The notes under the pieces were generated by a model. That model was not told where the DNA came from and made no database searches. It saw nothing but the letters and a program-made list of their open reading frames with translations. From the NCBI GenBank assembly GCA_023393165.1, contig JAEWMJ010000044.1:1-64000 (forward strand): a stretch of DNA of 64,000 bases, in the 5' to 3' direction. This DNA comes from Bacillota bacterium. GTDB lineage: Bacteria; Bacillota; Clostridia; Christensenellales; Christensenellaceae. Position numbers and translations under genes: made by a program. This document shows positions 43,807 to 52,153 of the stretch, in pieces. The first letter of the stretch is position 1. Each line of letters opens with the position of its first letter.

Positions 43807-44931
43807 ATGGCGAAGGATTATTATGAGGCATTAGGGGTGGACAAAAGCTCCACCCCTGAACAAATAAAAAGCGCGTATAGGAAACTCGCAAAACAGTATC
43901 ATCCCGATTTAAACGAGGGAGACGAACAGGCTGCCCAGAAATTCAAGGAGATCAACGAAGCTTATCAGGTTTTAGGCGACGAAAAAAAACGGCAGCAGTA
44001 CGACCAGTTCGGAAGCAGCGCGTTTGACGGCTCGGCCGGAGGCGGATTTTCGGGCGGTTTCCAGGGATTTGAAGGGTTCGACGGGTTTTCGGATATTTTT
44101 GAAAGCTTTTTTGGCGGCGGCGGAAACAGAGGAGCGCGTTCGTACAACGGTCCCCAGCGCGGCGCGGATGTGCGCGTCAATTTACGTATCGAATTTGAAG
44201 AGGCGGCGTTCGGCGTCAGAAAAGAAATACAGCTTTCTCGGCACGAGGTGTGCGACGAATGCGGAGGTACGGGCGCAGCCAAAGGATCGAGCCGCAAAAC
44301 CTGCCCCCAGTGCAACGGTTCAGGCCAGGTAAGAACGCAGCAGCAGACGCTTTTTGGCAGCTTTATGAATGTGACGACGTGTCCCAGGTGCGGCGGGGAA
44401 GGAAGTATCGTAGAGGAACCCTGCCCCAAATGTAAAGGCAGCGGAAACATACCCAACGCCAGAAAGATTGCCATCAATATACCTGCCGGAATAGACGACG
44501 GCCAGGTCCTGACAATGCGGGGAGAAGGCGAGTCTGGAAAGAGAAACGGCGGTTATGGCGATTTGCTTATATATATCACCGTAAAACCCCATAAGCTGTT
44601 TGTCCGCCAGGGGTATGACCTGTATGTGGATATGACGGTATCCATGACGCAGGCGGCGCTCGGGGCGGAAGTGGAAATTCCCACGCTGGACGGAACGGTG
44701 GTGCGCTATAAGATTTCGGAAGGTACCCAGCCGAGCACCGTATTCCGGCTCAAGGGCAAGGGCGTCAAGCATCTGAACCGTGAGAGGTACGGCGATTTGT
44801 ATATCAAGGCAATCGTGGAGATTCCGAAGAAGCTTACCGAAAAACAGAAAAAAGCGCTGGCGGAATTCGAGAAGGAAGACAAAACCGAGAAAAATGTGTT
44901 CACAAGATTCAAGGATATGTTTGGTAAATAA
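43807..44931 (+). CDS. dnaJ: Chaperone protein DnaJ (Hsp40)
   Basis: Co-chaperone that delivers clients to DnaK and stimulates its ATPase. J-domain (residues 1-70) with KQYHPDLN, Gly/Phe-rich linker, four zinc-binding repeats CDECGGTG, CPQCNGSG, CPRCGGEG and CPKCKGSG (about 140-215), then the client-binding C-terminal domains. The 374 residues are normal. It is the last gene of the CIRCE operon and is followed by a terminator. Confidence 0.98.
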   Translation: MAKDYYEALGVDKSSTPEQIKSAYRKLAKQYHPDLNEGDEQAAQKFKEINEAYQVLGDEKKRQQYDQFGSSAFDGSAGGGFSGGFQGFEGFDGFSDIFESFFGGGGNRGARSYNGPQRGADVRVNLRIEFEEAAFGVRKEIQLSRHEVCDECGGTGAAKGSSRKTCPQCNGSGQVRTQQQTLFGSFMNVTTCPRCGGEGSIVEEPCPKCKGSGNIPNARKIAINIPAGIDDGQVLTMRGEGESGKRNGGYGDLLIYITVKPHKLFVRQGYDLYVDMTVSMTQAALGAEVEIPTLDGTVVRYKISEGTQPSTVFRLKGKGVKHLNRERYGDLYIKAIVEIPKKLTEKQKKALAEFEKEDKTEKNVFTRFKDMFGK

Positions 44932-44935
44932 TACA

Positions 44936-44967
44936 AAAAGGCGGTTTCAAAAGCCGCTTTTTTTATT
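44936..44967 (+). terminator. Terminator after dnaJ
   Basis: AAAAGGCGG and CCGCTTTTTT flank a TTTCAAAAG loop, with a bulged G, followed by T residues. Confidence 0.75.
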
Positions 44968-45010
44968 GCTTTTCTTTTAGACAAAAGTAAAGTAACCAAA
45001 AGAAAATCAA
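44968..45010 (-). repeat. Hairpin repeat family D, reverse-orientation copy 3
   Basis: Read on the minus strand it gives GATTTTCTTTTGGTTACTTT and then an imperfect CTTT-CTTTT/AAAAG-AAAG hairpin. It directly follows the dnaJ terminator, as a near-identical copy follows the rpsU terminator at 50451. Confidence 0.65.
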
Positions 45011-45134
45011 ACTTCTAATAACCAAAAAGAAATTTACCATCAAATAAGCCTCCCTCTGACGAGGGGTAAAGCTGAGCGCCGCCAGCGGCGGCCGGTGCCG
45101 CTCACCAAGTTCACTTAACCGTTTAATTATTTTG

Positions 45135-45163
45135 TTGACTTTGCCTGGCATCTATACTAGAAT
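45135..45163 (+). promoter_or_regulatory. Sigma-A-type promoter before the Cys-rich small gene
   Basis: TTGACT, 17 bases, TAGAAT. The expected start site is about ten bases before the ATG at 45180. Confidence 0.65.
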
Positions 45164-45179
45164 GATTTTGGTGATTGAC

Positions 45180-45380
45180 ATGAAAGACAACTTAATGGAC
45201 AGTAAAAAATCAAATCGGGAACAACCAATAAACATAGAACCGGATCAGGAAAACAACCGGAAAAATCCGTCGGAACAGGGCGCCCAAAACTTGGAGAAAC
45301 CAGATAATCAAAAGAAAATAGAACGGTGTGAGCCGTGTTTGCATTGCGGCTGGCATTGTATTTATTTAAACAGAAAATAA
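45180..45380 (+). CDS. Small protein with C-terminal cysteine cluster, 66 residues
   Basis: A polar, Asn/Gln/Glu/Lys-rich, probably disordered N-terminal stretch ends in ERCEPCLHCGWHCIYLNRK, four cysteines spaced CxxC-x2-C-x3-C with a histidine, which could bind a metal. I recognise no family. A good promoter lies upstream; the ribosome site (GGTGA) is weak, and an ATG at 45195 is an alternative start. It ends 22 bases before the isomerase gene, so the two may be cotranscribed. Confidence 0.5.
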   Translation: MKDNLMDSKKSNREQPINIEPDQENNRKNPSEQGAQNLEKPDNQKKIERCEPCLHCGWHCIYLNRK

Positions 45381-45402
45381 TAACTGGAGGAGGTTTGAAA
45401 AA

Positions 45403-46254
45403 ATGAGTATTAATGTTGGTGTATTTTTGGCGTTGGAACCTTATACGTCCATGGAAAGGCAGCTTAAGCTCGCGAGCGAGGCAGGGTTTACCCATGCGGA
45501 TATCACGGACGTGCACGAGGGAGCCAGTATGTTTGATTCCGCAGGGCTGGCCGCCACGGTGAGCGTGGACGGAGACCCTTTCGAAACAAAACGGCTGTTC
45601 GCAAAATATGGGATGACCCCCTCTACGGTATGCGTTCACGGCGCTTTGCTGGAACCCAGCAATCCGGGGACGTTCCAGACCTCGGCAATCATGAAGGGGA
45701 TCAAATACGCGGCGGCAATCGGCATACGGGATTGCGTTACCACCGAAAACGAACCCCATTCAGATTGGGCGAAAAAGCTAACATACGATCAGCGCATATT
45801 TACAATAGCGGAAAAATTATATGTGCCCTGCCGGATGGCGGAGGACTACGGCGTAAATATTCTGCTCGAGCCCCACGGACCCATAACGGATTCCATTCAA
45901 GGCCTCCGGGATATCATGGACATGCTCGGAAATCCCAAATCATTGGGCGTAAATATGGATACCGGAAACTCCTGGCTGGGCGGTACGGATCCCGTTGAAA
46001 TGGCAAAGGTATTCAAGGACAAGATTTATCATATTCATTGGAAAGATCTGGGCCCGGAATGGGAGCAAAGGCGCGGCAAGCAGTTTGGCTGCGGATTTTC
46101 CACAATACCGGTGGGAAAAGGCGTGATAGACATCAAAGGCGTTGTGGAGGTACTGAAGGATAGAAAAGAAATTCACAGTTCCACATTGGAAGTTGCGGGA
46201 TCGCCGGAGGTGCTGAAGGATAGCGTGGCGTACCTGCGTTCCTGCGGCCTGTAA
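45403..46254 (+). CDS. Sugar phosphate isomerase/epimerase (TIM barrel, AP-endonuclease-2 superfamily)
   Basis: A 283-residue single-domain TIM barrel of the xylose-isomerase-like superfamily. Metal-site patterns are ILLEPHGPITDS near residue 155, NMDTGNSWLGG near residue 187, HIHWKDLGPEW near residue 210 and STLEVAGSPEVL near the end. Members isomerise or epimerise sugars and inositols; the substrate is not readable from sequence. GGAGGAGG precedes the ATG. It follows a small Cys-rich gene and is followed by a repeat block. Confidence 0.85.
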   Translation: MSINVGVFLALEPYTSMERQLKLASEAGFTHADITDVHEGASMFDSAGLAATVSVDGDPFETKRLFAKYGMTPSTVCVHGALLEPSNPGTFQTSAIMKGIKYAAAIGIRDCVTTENEPHSDWAKKLTYDQRIFTIAEKLYVPCRMAEDYGVNILLEPHGPITDSIQGLRDIMDMLGNPKSLGVNMDTGNSWLGGTDPVEMAKVFKDKIYHIHWKDLGPEWEQRRGKQFGCGFSTIPVGKGVIDIKGVVEVLKDRKEIHSSTLEVAGSPEVLKDSVAYLRSCGL

Positions 46255-46263
46255 GGTATATCG

Positions 46264-46683
46264 AGCCGCTGAGAAACGCCAACTACGGAGCCTGTCCTAA
46301 GCAGGGCGAAGGATCTAGGGCTCCGCTTGGAGGTAAACCCGGCACTTCGCTATGGATTCATGCTTCGCGAAAGTTTTCGTTTTGCGTTTGTGCTCGCATT
46401 CATCTCATGCTCAGTGAGCGTTCGCCTTTAGCCTCCGCGCTAATGCGCTTCGGCGGGAACATCAAGGTTTCGGCACTGGATTCGCACTTCGCGTAAGTAA
46501 TTTTTGTATGTTTACGCTTGTGCTCATCTCATACTCAGTGAATACTGCACTCCCTGTTTCGGCCACAGGGCGCGGTCGTTCCGTATTCACCGGCGGCAGT
46601 CGGCTCTGCTCGTCAGCGCACGGTTTTAGTACGCTTCCCTCACAATGCTCGCCCTGCCTAATATTTGGCGCTTTCAGCGGTCT
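46264..46683 (+). repeat. Composite 420 bp repeat, family B ends with family C inside
   Basis: The outer ends AGCCGCTGAGAAACGCCAA and TTGGCGCTTTCAGCGGTCT are those of family B. The inside is about 300 bp longer than other copies and contains two family C units, each with CTTCGC and CATCTCAT-CTCAGTGA (near 46349-46425 and 46486-46550). It looks like nested or expanded elements. No gene is supported in 46255-46838. Confidence 0.7.
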
Positions 46684-46777
46684 TCGTTAATGGGTTCTAT
46701 TAGTATACATAAAAAGTTATGGGAGCGGTACAGCCGCTCCTTTACTGTTTTATAGTTTTACTAAAAAACGGAAGCTA

Positions 46778-46807
46778 TTGCAATAATATAAAAAAGACTG
46801 GTATAAT
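46778..46807 (+). promoter_or_regulatory. Sigma-A-type promoter for the prmA operon
   Basis: TTGCAA, 18 bases, TATAAT, 31 bases before the prmA ATG. Confidence 0.75.
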
Positions 46808-46838
46808 TGATAAAGTTTGAATTTGTGGAGTGTTGAGT

Positions 46839-47771
46839 ATGGAATGGGTGAAACTGGCCGTCAGTATCAATGAGGAAGCATCGGAAATGATTTCGGAAAT
46901 ACTATTGGAAGCAGGCGCAGCCGGAACAGAAACAGCGGGCGGCGCCATGCCGGACCTCACCGGATACGACGAAGTGCCTCCGGACGAAATCCCTTCGGGC
47001 GAATGCACGGTAAGCGCATATTTCCCTCTGGACGCTGAAGTGAAAGCAAAAATAGCGGAAGTGGAAAAAAAGCTCCGCAATTTAAAAGATATTGATCTTG
47101 GATTCGATCCGGGTACGCTGGAAATAAAAACGGCCACCGTAAACGAACAGGATTGGGAAAACGAATGGAAGAAATATTTTAAACCCCAGCGCGTATCGGA
47201 TTTTGTGGTTATTAAGCCCACCTGGGAAGAATACAGTCCGGAAAAGGACGACGTCATAATAGAGATCGATCCGGGCATGGCTTTCGGCACAGGGACGCAT
47301 GAGACCACCAGAATGTGCATTGCCATGCTGGAAGAATATCTGGAGGACGGCGCTTCGGTACTGGACGTGGGGTGCGGTTCCGGGATACTGTCCGTTGCCG
47401 CTGCAAAGCTGGGAGCGGGATCTGTGCTGGCGCTGGACCTGGACAGCGTGGCGGTTGAGGTAGCCGGGCAGAATGTCCGTCTCAACAATGTGGAGGACAG
47501 GGTGAGCGTGATCCGTTCGGATATCGTTACCGCGGTGCCCGAAGGCAGCAAATTCGATATCGTTGTCGCAAACATAATCGCGGATATCATTATACGGCTT
47601 AACGAGAGTGTCTTGAAATATATCAAAAGGCCGGGTATATATATTTGTTCGGGCATCATTGCGGAAAGGCTGGACGAGGTTCTCGCCTCGCTGAACAAAA
47701 ATGGCCTTCGGGCAATCAAGGTTTCAAAAATGGGCGAGTGGCGCGCCGTTGCGTGCATGAACAAGGGATGA
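46839..47771 (+). CDS. prmA: Ribosomal protein L11 methyltransferase
   Basis: SAM-dependent methylation of L11. The N-terminal L11-binding domain starts MEWVKLAVSINEEASEMIS; the linker DPGMAFGTGTHETTRMC near residue 150 and the SAM motif VLDVGCGSGILSVAAAKLGA near residue 175 are diagnostic. The 310 residues are normal. GTGGAG lies eight bases before the ATG at 46839. The stop overlaps the rsmE start, and in many Firmicutes this pair follows dnaJ, as it broadly does here. Confidence 0.97.
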   Translation: MEWVKLAVSINEEASEMISEILLEAGAAGTETAGGAMPDLTGYDEVPPDEIPSGECTVSAYFPLDAEVKAKIAEVEKKLRNLKDIDLGFDPGTLEIKTATVNEQDWENEWKKYFKPQRVSDFVVIKPTWEEYSPEKDDVIIEIDPGMAFGTGTHETTRMCIAMLEEYLEDGASVLDVGCGSGILSVAAAKLGAGSVLALDLDSVAVEVAGQNVRLNNVEDRVSVIRSDIVTAVPEGSKFDIVVANIIADIIIRLNESVLKYIKRPGIYICSGIIAERLDEVLASLNKNGLRAIKVSKMGEWRAVACMNKG

Positions 47772-48490
47772 GGCGTTTTTTTCACCAAAACATCCAAAAG
47801 CCTGCGGTTTGTATCCGCGGGGAGGAAGCCAGGCATATGCTAAAAGTGCTCCGAATGGCCGAGGGCGGCCGTTTCATCTTGTTTGATGGGAGCGGAATGG
47901 ATTATCCCTGCGTGATTGAATCGGTCCATGCGGATCATCTGTTTGCACGCGTGGGAGAAGGCGTTTTGAGCGAAAAAGGCCCGGACGTGCGCATTACCCT
48001 GTACCAGGCTATGTTAAAGCGGGACAACATGGATTTTGTACTGCAAAAGGCCACGGAGCTTGGGATAACGGGTTTCGTTCCCGTGATTGCCGCGCGCTGC
48101 GTTAAAAGACCGGACGATCCGCAAAAAGTCCGGGCTAAATTTGAAAAGACGGCGACCGAGGCGGCAAAACAGTGCGGAAGATCAAAAATTCCGCAGATAG
48201 GCGAAATCACCGATTTAAAAAAACTGCCGGATCTTATCCGAAAGCACGGTATTGTGCTCCTCGCTTATGAAAACGGCGATATCACCATAAAAAAACGGCT
48301 TCAAGACGATTCGTCGGCCGACGTCGGCATTGTCATCGGCCCGGAGGGCGGATTTGAAGAAGGGGAAGTCAAGCTTCTGTGCGAAGCCGGCGCGCTTGCC
48401 TGTAGTCTCGGAAAACTGATCCTGCGGGCGGAAACGGCTGCAGTTGCTGCGGTTTCAATGGTGCTTTACGACAAGATGGAGATAAAATGA
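47768..48490 (+). CDS. rsmE: 16S rRNA (uracil1498-N3)-methyltransferase
   Basis: A SPOUT-class methyltransferase that modifies the decoding region of 16S rRNA. It starts MRRFFHQNIQKPAVCIRGEE with the PUA-like domain; the knotted SAM site is GIVIGPEGGFEEGEVKLL near residue 188, and LGKLILRAETAAVAAVS closes the fold. The 240 residues are normal. The ATG at 47768 overlaps the prmA stop (ATGA), showing coupling; the frame is open further upstream but only inside prmA. Confidence 0.97.
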   Translation: MRRFFHQNIQKPAVCIRGEEARHMLKVLRMAEGGRFILFDGSGMDYPCVIESVHADHLFARVGEGVLSEKGPDVRITLYQAMLKRDNMDFVLQKATELGITGFVPVIAARCVKRPDDPQKVRAKFEKTATEAAKQCGRSKIPQIGEITDLKKLPDLIRKHGIVLLAYENGDITIKKRLQDDSSADVGIVIGPEGGFEEGEVKLLCEAGALACSLGKLILRAETAAVAAVSMVLYDKMEIK

Positions 48491-49767
48491 AAAAAGCGGC
48501 GGCATATACGCTCGGCTGCAAGGTGAACCAGTATGACACCCAGGCAATGCTGGAGCTGCTTCAAAAAGACGGATACGAAATCGTACCCTTTCATACAAAG
48601 GCGGATGTATATATCATCAATACCTGCACCGTTACCAATATTGCGGACCGGAAATCCCGCCAGGCGATAGCCAGGGCTGCGGACGTCAATCCGGAAGCCG
48701 TTATTGTTGTGGCGGGCTGCCTTTCGCAGCGTTCCGCGGAAGAACTGCTGCAAATGCGCGGCGTGCGCGCGGTGTTGGGCACCGCCGACCGTTCTTTGAT
48801 CGTCAATATAGTTGAAAAAGCTAAAACCGGAAAGGTGAACGCCGTCGGATGCGAAAACGGGTCGTTTGAGGCCCTGTCGGTCAAAACCAGCGGCGAAATG
48901 ACCCGGGGATACATCAAAATTCAGGAAGGCTGCAATCAATATTGTTCTTACTGTATCATACCCTATGTCAGGGGACCGGCGCGGTCCCGTTCTCTTCAAG
49001 ATATTCTGGACGAGGCCCGCAGCCTCGCGGAATCGGGCGTGTGGGAAGTCGTGCTTACAGGGATCAACATATCTTCCTACAAAGCCGAAAACGGCGGCTG
49101 CCTTTCGGACGTGCTTGCCGGATTGGACCGGATAGAAGGCATCGTGCGCATCCGGCTGGGATCGCTGGAACCGGGACTTCTGAAGCCGGATTTTTTGCAA
49201 AGACTAGCCGGCATAAAAAAACTGTGCCCGCATTTCCATGTTTCACTGCAGAGCGGAAGCGACAGCGTGCTTGCGCGCATGAACCGAAAATATACGGCGA
49301 GTGAATACGCCCATACCGTTGAAGATATCCGAAGCGTTTTTGATAATCCCGCCATCACAACGGACGTAATTACCGGATTTCCCGGGGAAACGGAAAAAGA
49401 ATTTGAAGAGACGCTGGAATTTGTCCGGAAGACCGGGTTTTCAAAACTGCATGTTTTTCCCTATTCCGAACGCACCGGAACCAAAGCCGCGGGTATGGAG
49501 GATCAGGTGCCGGTGGAAATTCGCAAAAAAAGAGCGAATATCTTAATAGCGCTTGGGAAGGAAGCGGAATATGCATATATCAGAAGTTTCCTTAATAAAG
49601 AAGAATCCGTTTTGTTTGAACGCATGGTCGGAAACGGACTCGCGGAGGGCCATACGGGCAGGTATGTCAAGGTGCGCGCCGCCGCCCGCCCGAACGATAA
49701 TGATATTGTTTTGATGCTCGGGCAAAAAGATGATATACTATTCGGTGAAGTGAAAAAAGGAGGCTAA
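48487..49767 (+). CDS. mtaB: tRNA (t6A37) methylthiotransferase MtaB
   Basis: Radical SAM enzyme that adds a methylthio group to t6A37 in tRNA. The N-terminal cluster domain starts AAAYTLGCKVNQYDTQAML, characteristic of MtaB rather than MiaB; CNQYCSYCIIPYVRGPARSR near residue 155 binds the radical SAM cluster, and a C-terminal TRAM-like domain follows. The 426 residues are normal. It overlaps rsmE by ATGA and is followed two bases later by the HIT gene. Confidence 0.95.
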   Translation: MKKAAAYTLGCKVNQYDTQAMLELLQKDGYEIVPFHTKADVYIINTCTVTNIADRKSRQAIARAADVNPEAVIVVAGCLSQRSAEELLQMRGVRAVLGTADRSLIVNIVEKAKTGKVNAVGCENGSFEALSVKTSGEMTRGYIKIQEGCNQYCSYCIIPYVRGPARSRSLQDILDEARSLAESGVWEVVLTGINISSYKAENGGCLSDVLAGLDRIEGIVRIRLGSLEPGLLKPDFLQRLAGIKKLCPHFHVSLQSGSDSVLARMNRKYTASEYAHTVEDIRSVFDNPAITTDVITGFPGETEKEFEETLEFVRKTGFSKLHVFPYSERTGTKAAGMEDQVPVEIRKKRANILIALGKEAEYAYIRSFLNKEESVLFERMVGNGLAEGHTGRYVKVRAAARPNDNDIVLMLGQKDDILFGEVKKGG

Positions 49768-49769
49768 GT

Positions 49770-50114
49770 ATGGAAGACTGTATTTTTTGCAAGATCGTTG
49801 CCGGAGAGATTCCCTGCAAAAAAGTGTACGAAGACGAGCAGGTGCTTGCGTTTTACGATGTAAATCCCGCTGCGCCCGTGCACGTACTGGTGATCCCCAA
49901 AAAGCATATCCGGGATATCACGCAGGTATCCGCGGAGGATATGGCTATTGTGAGCGCTGTGATTTTGACGGCGCAAAAAATAGTGAAGGAAATGAACCTG
50001 TCGGAAGACGGATTCCGCGTGGTTATAAACACCGGAAAGATGGGCGGACAGACGGTGCCACATCTTCATTTCCATATTTTGGGCGGAAGAATGCTTGCGT
50101 GGCCTCCGGGCTGA
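49770..50114 (+). CDS. HIT-family nucleotide-binding protein
   Basis: A 114-residue HINT-like hydrolase of purine nucleotide derivatives. CIFCKIVAGEIPCKKVYED opens the domain, the zinc cysteines are partly retained, and the HIT triad is PHLHFHILGG near residue 97. The C-terminus AWPPG is typical. It is the last gene of the prmA operon, with AAAGGAGG before the start, and rpsU follows from its own promoter. Confidence 0.96.
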   Translation: MEDCIFCKIVAGEIPCKKVYEDEQVLAFYDVNPAAPVHVLVIPKKHIRDITQVSAEDMAIVSAVILTAQKIVKEMNLSEDGFRVVINTGKMGGQTVPHLHFHILGGRMLAWPPG

Positions 50115-50127
50115 GACCAATTAGTTA

Positions 50128-50156
50128 TTGACATAAAGCGTGGTTTTTAATATAAT
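50128..50156 (+). promoter_or_regulatory. Consensus sigma-A promoter for rpsU
   Basis: TTGACA, exactly 17 bases, TATAAT: a full consensus match, fitting a highly expressed ribosomal protein gene. Confidence 0.93.
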
Positions 50157-50225
50157 ACACGTATTATATAATGACTCCCAAGAAAAGCATGAGTTATAGT
50201 CTGAATATGGGAGGGAGGGATATAA

Positions 50226-50399
50226 ATGGCCGAGATCCGGGTTGGTGAAAACGAATCTTTAGAAAGTGCTTTGAGAAGGTTTAAGCGCAAGTGCGCTAGA
50301 TCTGGTGTTCTTGCTGAAATCAGAAAGCGCGAACATTATGAGAAACCCAGCGTGAAAAGAAAGAAGAAGGCAGAAGCTGCGAGGAAAAGGAAGCACTAA
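50226..50399 (+). CDS. rpsU: 30S ribosomal protein S21
   Basis: A 57-residue ribosomal protein of the small subunit. MAEIRVGENESLESALRRFK, then RKCARSGVLAEIRKREHYEKP and a basic tail VKRKKKAEAARKRKH match S21 along the whole length. GGGAGGGAGGG lies close upstream. A perfect promoter and a strong terminator make it a single-gene transcript; the order HIT-rpsU-yqfC is common in Firmicutes (often with yqeY between, absent here). Confidence 0.98.
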   Translation: MAEIRVGENESLESALRRFKRKCARSGVLAEIRKREHYEKPSVKRKKKAEAARKRKH

Positions 50400-50413
50400 A
50401 TAATTTTGATAAT

Positions 50414-50450
50414 AAACGCTTGATTGATATAAATCAATCAAGCGTTTTTT
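50414..50450 (+). terminator. Strong terminator after rpsU
   Basis: AAACGCTTGATTGAT-ATAA-ATCAATCAAGCGTTT, a 15 bp perfect stem followed by T residues. Confidence 0.95.
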
Positions 50451-50595
50451 ATTACTTTTCTTTTAGAGAAAAGTAAAGTAACCAAAATAAAACCCATTCC
50501 CTGTAATAAATAATTCATGAAGGCTGGCGCCAAAGAAAAGCAAGCTTGGTTTTCTTTGGGTCTTACCCTTTCTTTTTCAAAAGAAAGGGTAAGTA
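50451..50595. repeat. Hairpin repeats, family D copies 4 and 5
   Basis: 50451-50492 is a near copy of the reverse-orientation element after dnaJ. 50545-50593 has the TTGGTTTTCTTTGGG leader and a hairpin with stem TTACCCTTTCTTTT and AAAAGAAAGGGTAA. The two lie in opposite orientations between rpsU and yqfC. Confidence 0.7.
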
Positions 50596-50660
50596 TTTCT
50601 TTTTTTCAGGATACTTTCATACATATGAATAAACGGCTATTCGGGTGGATCGTGGTTTGT

Positions 50661-50963
50661 ATGAAGAAAAAAAAGCTGAAAAACAACAAAACAATGGAAA
50701 AAATAACACAGGTGTTCGAGCTTCCGACCGAAGTGCTGGGAAGTTCAAGGATGGTCTTGTCGGGCAACAGCAACCTGTTTATAGAGAACCATGAAGGTAT
50801 CTGCAAATATACCCTTACTGAAATCTGCGTAAGGGTTCCGGGCCTTATTGTGTGCATTTGCGGAAAAGAACTTATTCTCAAGGCCATGGGCAAAGAAAAC
50901 TTGATTGTATACGGCGATATCAGTGATATAAAATTCGAGCCGGAAAGGCGGGAAACATGCTGA
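50661..50963 (+). CDS. yqfC: Sporulation protein YqfC
   Basis: A small sporulation protein conserved in spore formers, of unknown biochemistry. ITQVFELPTEVLGSSRMVLSGN and LFIENHEGICKYTLTEICVRV match YqfC. The start is uncertain: the ATG at 50661 gives 100 residues, close to the Bacillus length, but its ribosome site is weak; the frame is open upstream through the repeat. Its end overlaps the yqfD start by seven bases. Confidence 0.88.
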   Translation: MKKKKLKNNKTMEKITQVFELPTEVLGSSRMVLSGNSNLFIENHEGICKYTLTEICVRVPGLIVCICGKELILKAMGKENLIVYGDISDIKFEPERRETC

Positions 50964-52135
50964 CGGACCGTTTGGCGGATATTTTCCGTGGGTATGTGGT
51001 GGTGGTGGCCGAGGGACTGTCTCCCGAACGGCTGATCAACCTTTGCAACCAAAACAATATAGAACTTCGGAACGTGCGGCGGATCTCCTATACCGGGCTT
51101 TGCCTAAGACTTTCTTTCAGCGGATACCGGAAGCTCAAAAAAATTGTGGACAGCCAGAAATACAGGCTGGATGTACACAAGAGGGGCGGCATACCACTTA
51201 AAATACTCAGCGTAAAAAAAAGGATTGTCATTCTGCCGGCAATCGCGTTTCTTGTAATCGCGCTGCTGATATCTTCCACATACGTCTGGGATGTCCGCTA
51301 TACCGGATTCGACCGGGTGAATAAGTTTGAGGTACAGGAGATGATAGAAAACATGGGCCTGAAGGTCGGCGCCAGAATCAGCGATCTCAACAAACCTGAA
51401 GCGGAAAAGGCTATCATGGAAAACTTTAAAGAACTGGCCTGGGTCAACATTTACACAAAGGGGACCCAGCTCAACATACAGGTCGTTGAAGCGGACCTGC
51501 CCGAGAAGATGATACAAAATCAGGGGGTGGCGGACATCATTGCAAAAAAAGACGGATATGTCGTTGATTTGCGCGTTTTTGCGGGCGAACCTTTGGTAGC
51601 CGAAGGCCAGACGGTAAAAAAAGGCCAGGTATTGATATCGGGGGATGTGATAAACGCCGAAGGCGCGCTTCAAATGCAGGTCGCGGCCAGGGGAGAAGTG
51701 TATGCAAAAACTACTTATTCCGGGGTGGCGTCAAAACCGCTTACGCAAATGGTTGCCCAAAAAACTGGAAACGTGTATAATATGAAATATATTAAACTGG
51801 GGGAAAATATATATCCCATTACTCCGGGCTTTCCGCCATATGGACAATATGCGGCCGAGGTGGACAGCGTAACGGTAGTCGGTGAAAATATGCCGATGTA
51901 TTTTAAGGTATACGACGTCCGCATTTGCGAAACGGAAATGGCCGAGGTCCCTGTTGACGAATCAATGCTGTTTGCGGAGCTGAAAGAGCAGGCGTACAAC
52001 AAAGCGCTGTCGGGCGGGGTTGACCCCAAGAATATTGCGAAAGTGAATGTAATAACAAAAAAAAGCGATACTGAAATGCAGGTGCTGGTTATAATAGAAG
52101 CATTGGAAGAAATCTCACAGGTAGTGAACAGATAG
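50957..52135 (+). CDS. yqfD: Sporulation protein YqfD
   Basis: A membrane protein needed for efficient sporulation in Bacillus; mechanism unknown. The N-terminal part (DIFRGYVVVVAEGLSPERLINLC) precedes one transmembrane helix near residue 95 (IVILPAIAFLVIALLIS), followed by a large extracytoplasmic region with a POTRA-like strand pattern (GFDRVNKFEVQEMIENMGLKVG). The 392 residues are normal. It overlaps yqfC, so the two are coupled. Confidence 0.95.
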   Translation: MLTDRLADIFRGYVVVVAEGLSPERLINLCNQNNIELRNVRRISYTGLCLRLSFSGYRKLKKIVDSQKYRLDVHKRGGIPLKILSVKKRIVILPAIAFLVIALLISSTYVWDVRYTGFDRVNKFEVQEMIENMGLKVGARISDLNKPEAEKAIMENFKELAWVNIYTKGTQLNIQVVEADLPEKMIQNQGVADIIAKKDGYVVDLRVFAGEPLVAEGQTVKKGQVLISGDVINAEGALQMQVAARGEVYAKTTYSGVASKPLTQMVAQKTGNVYNMKYIKLGENIYPITPGFPPYGQYAAEVDSVTVVGENMPMYFKVYDVRICETEMAEVPVDESMLFAELKEQAYNKALSGGVDPKNIAKVNVITKKSDTEMQVLVIIEALEEISQVVNR

Positions 52136-52153
52136 GAGAGAATTTTAAATACA

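Noticed and set aside
46508..46690. 60-residue frame in the gap before prmA
   Set aside because: It is inside the composite repeat; the same DNA recurs elsewhere without an open frame.
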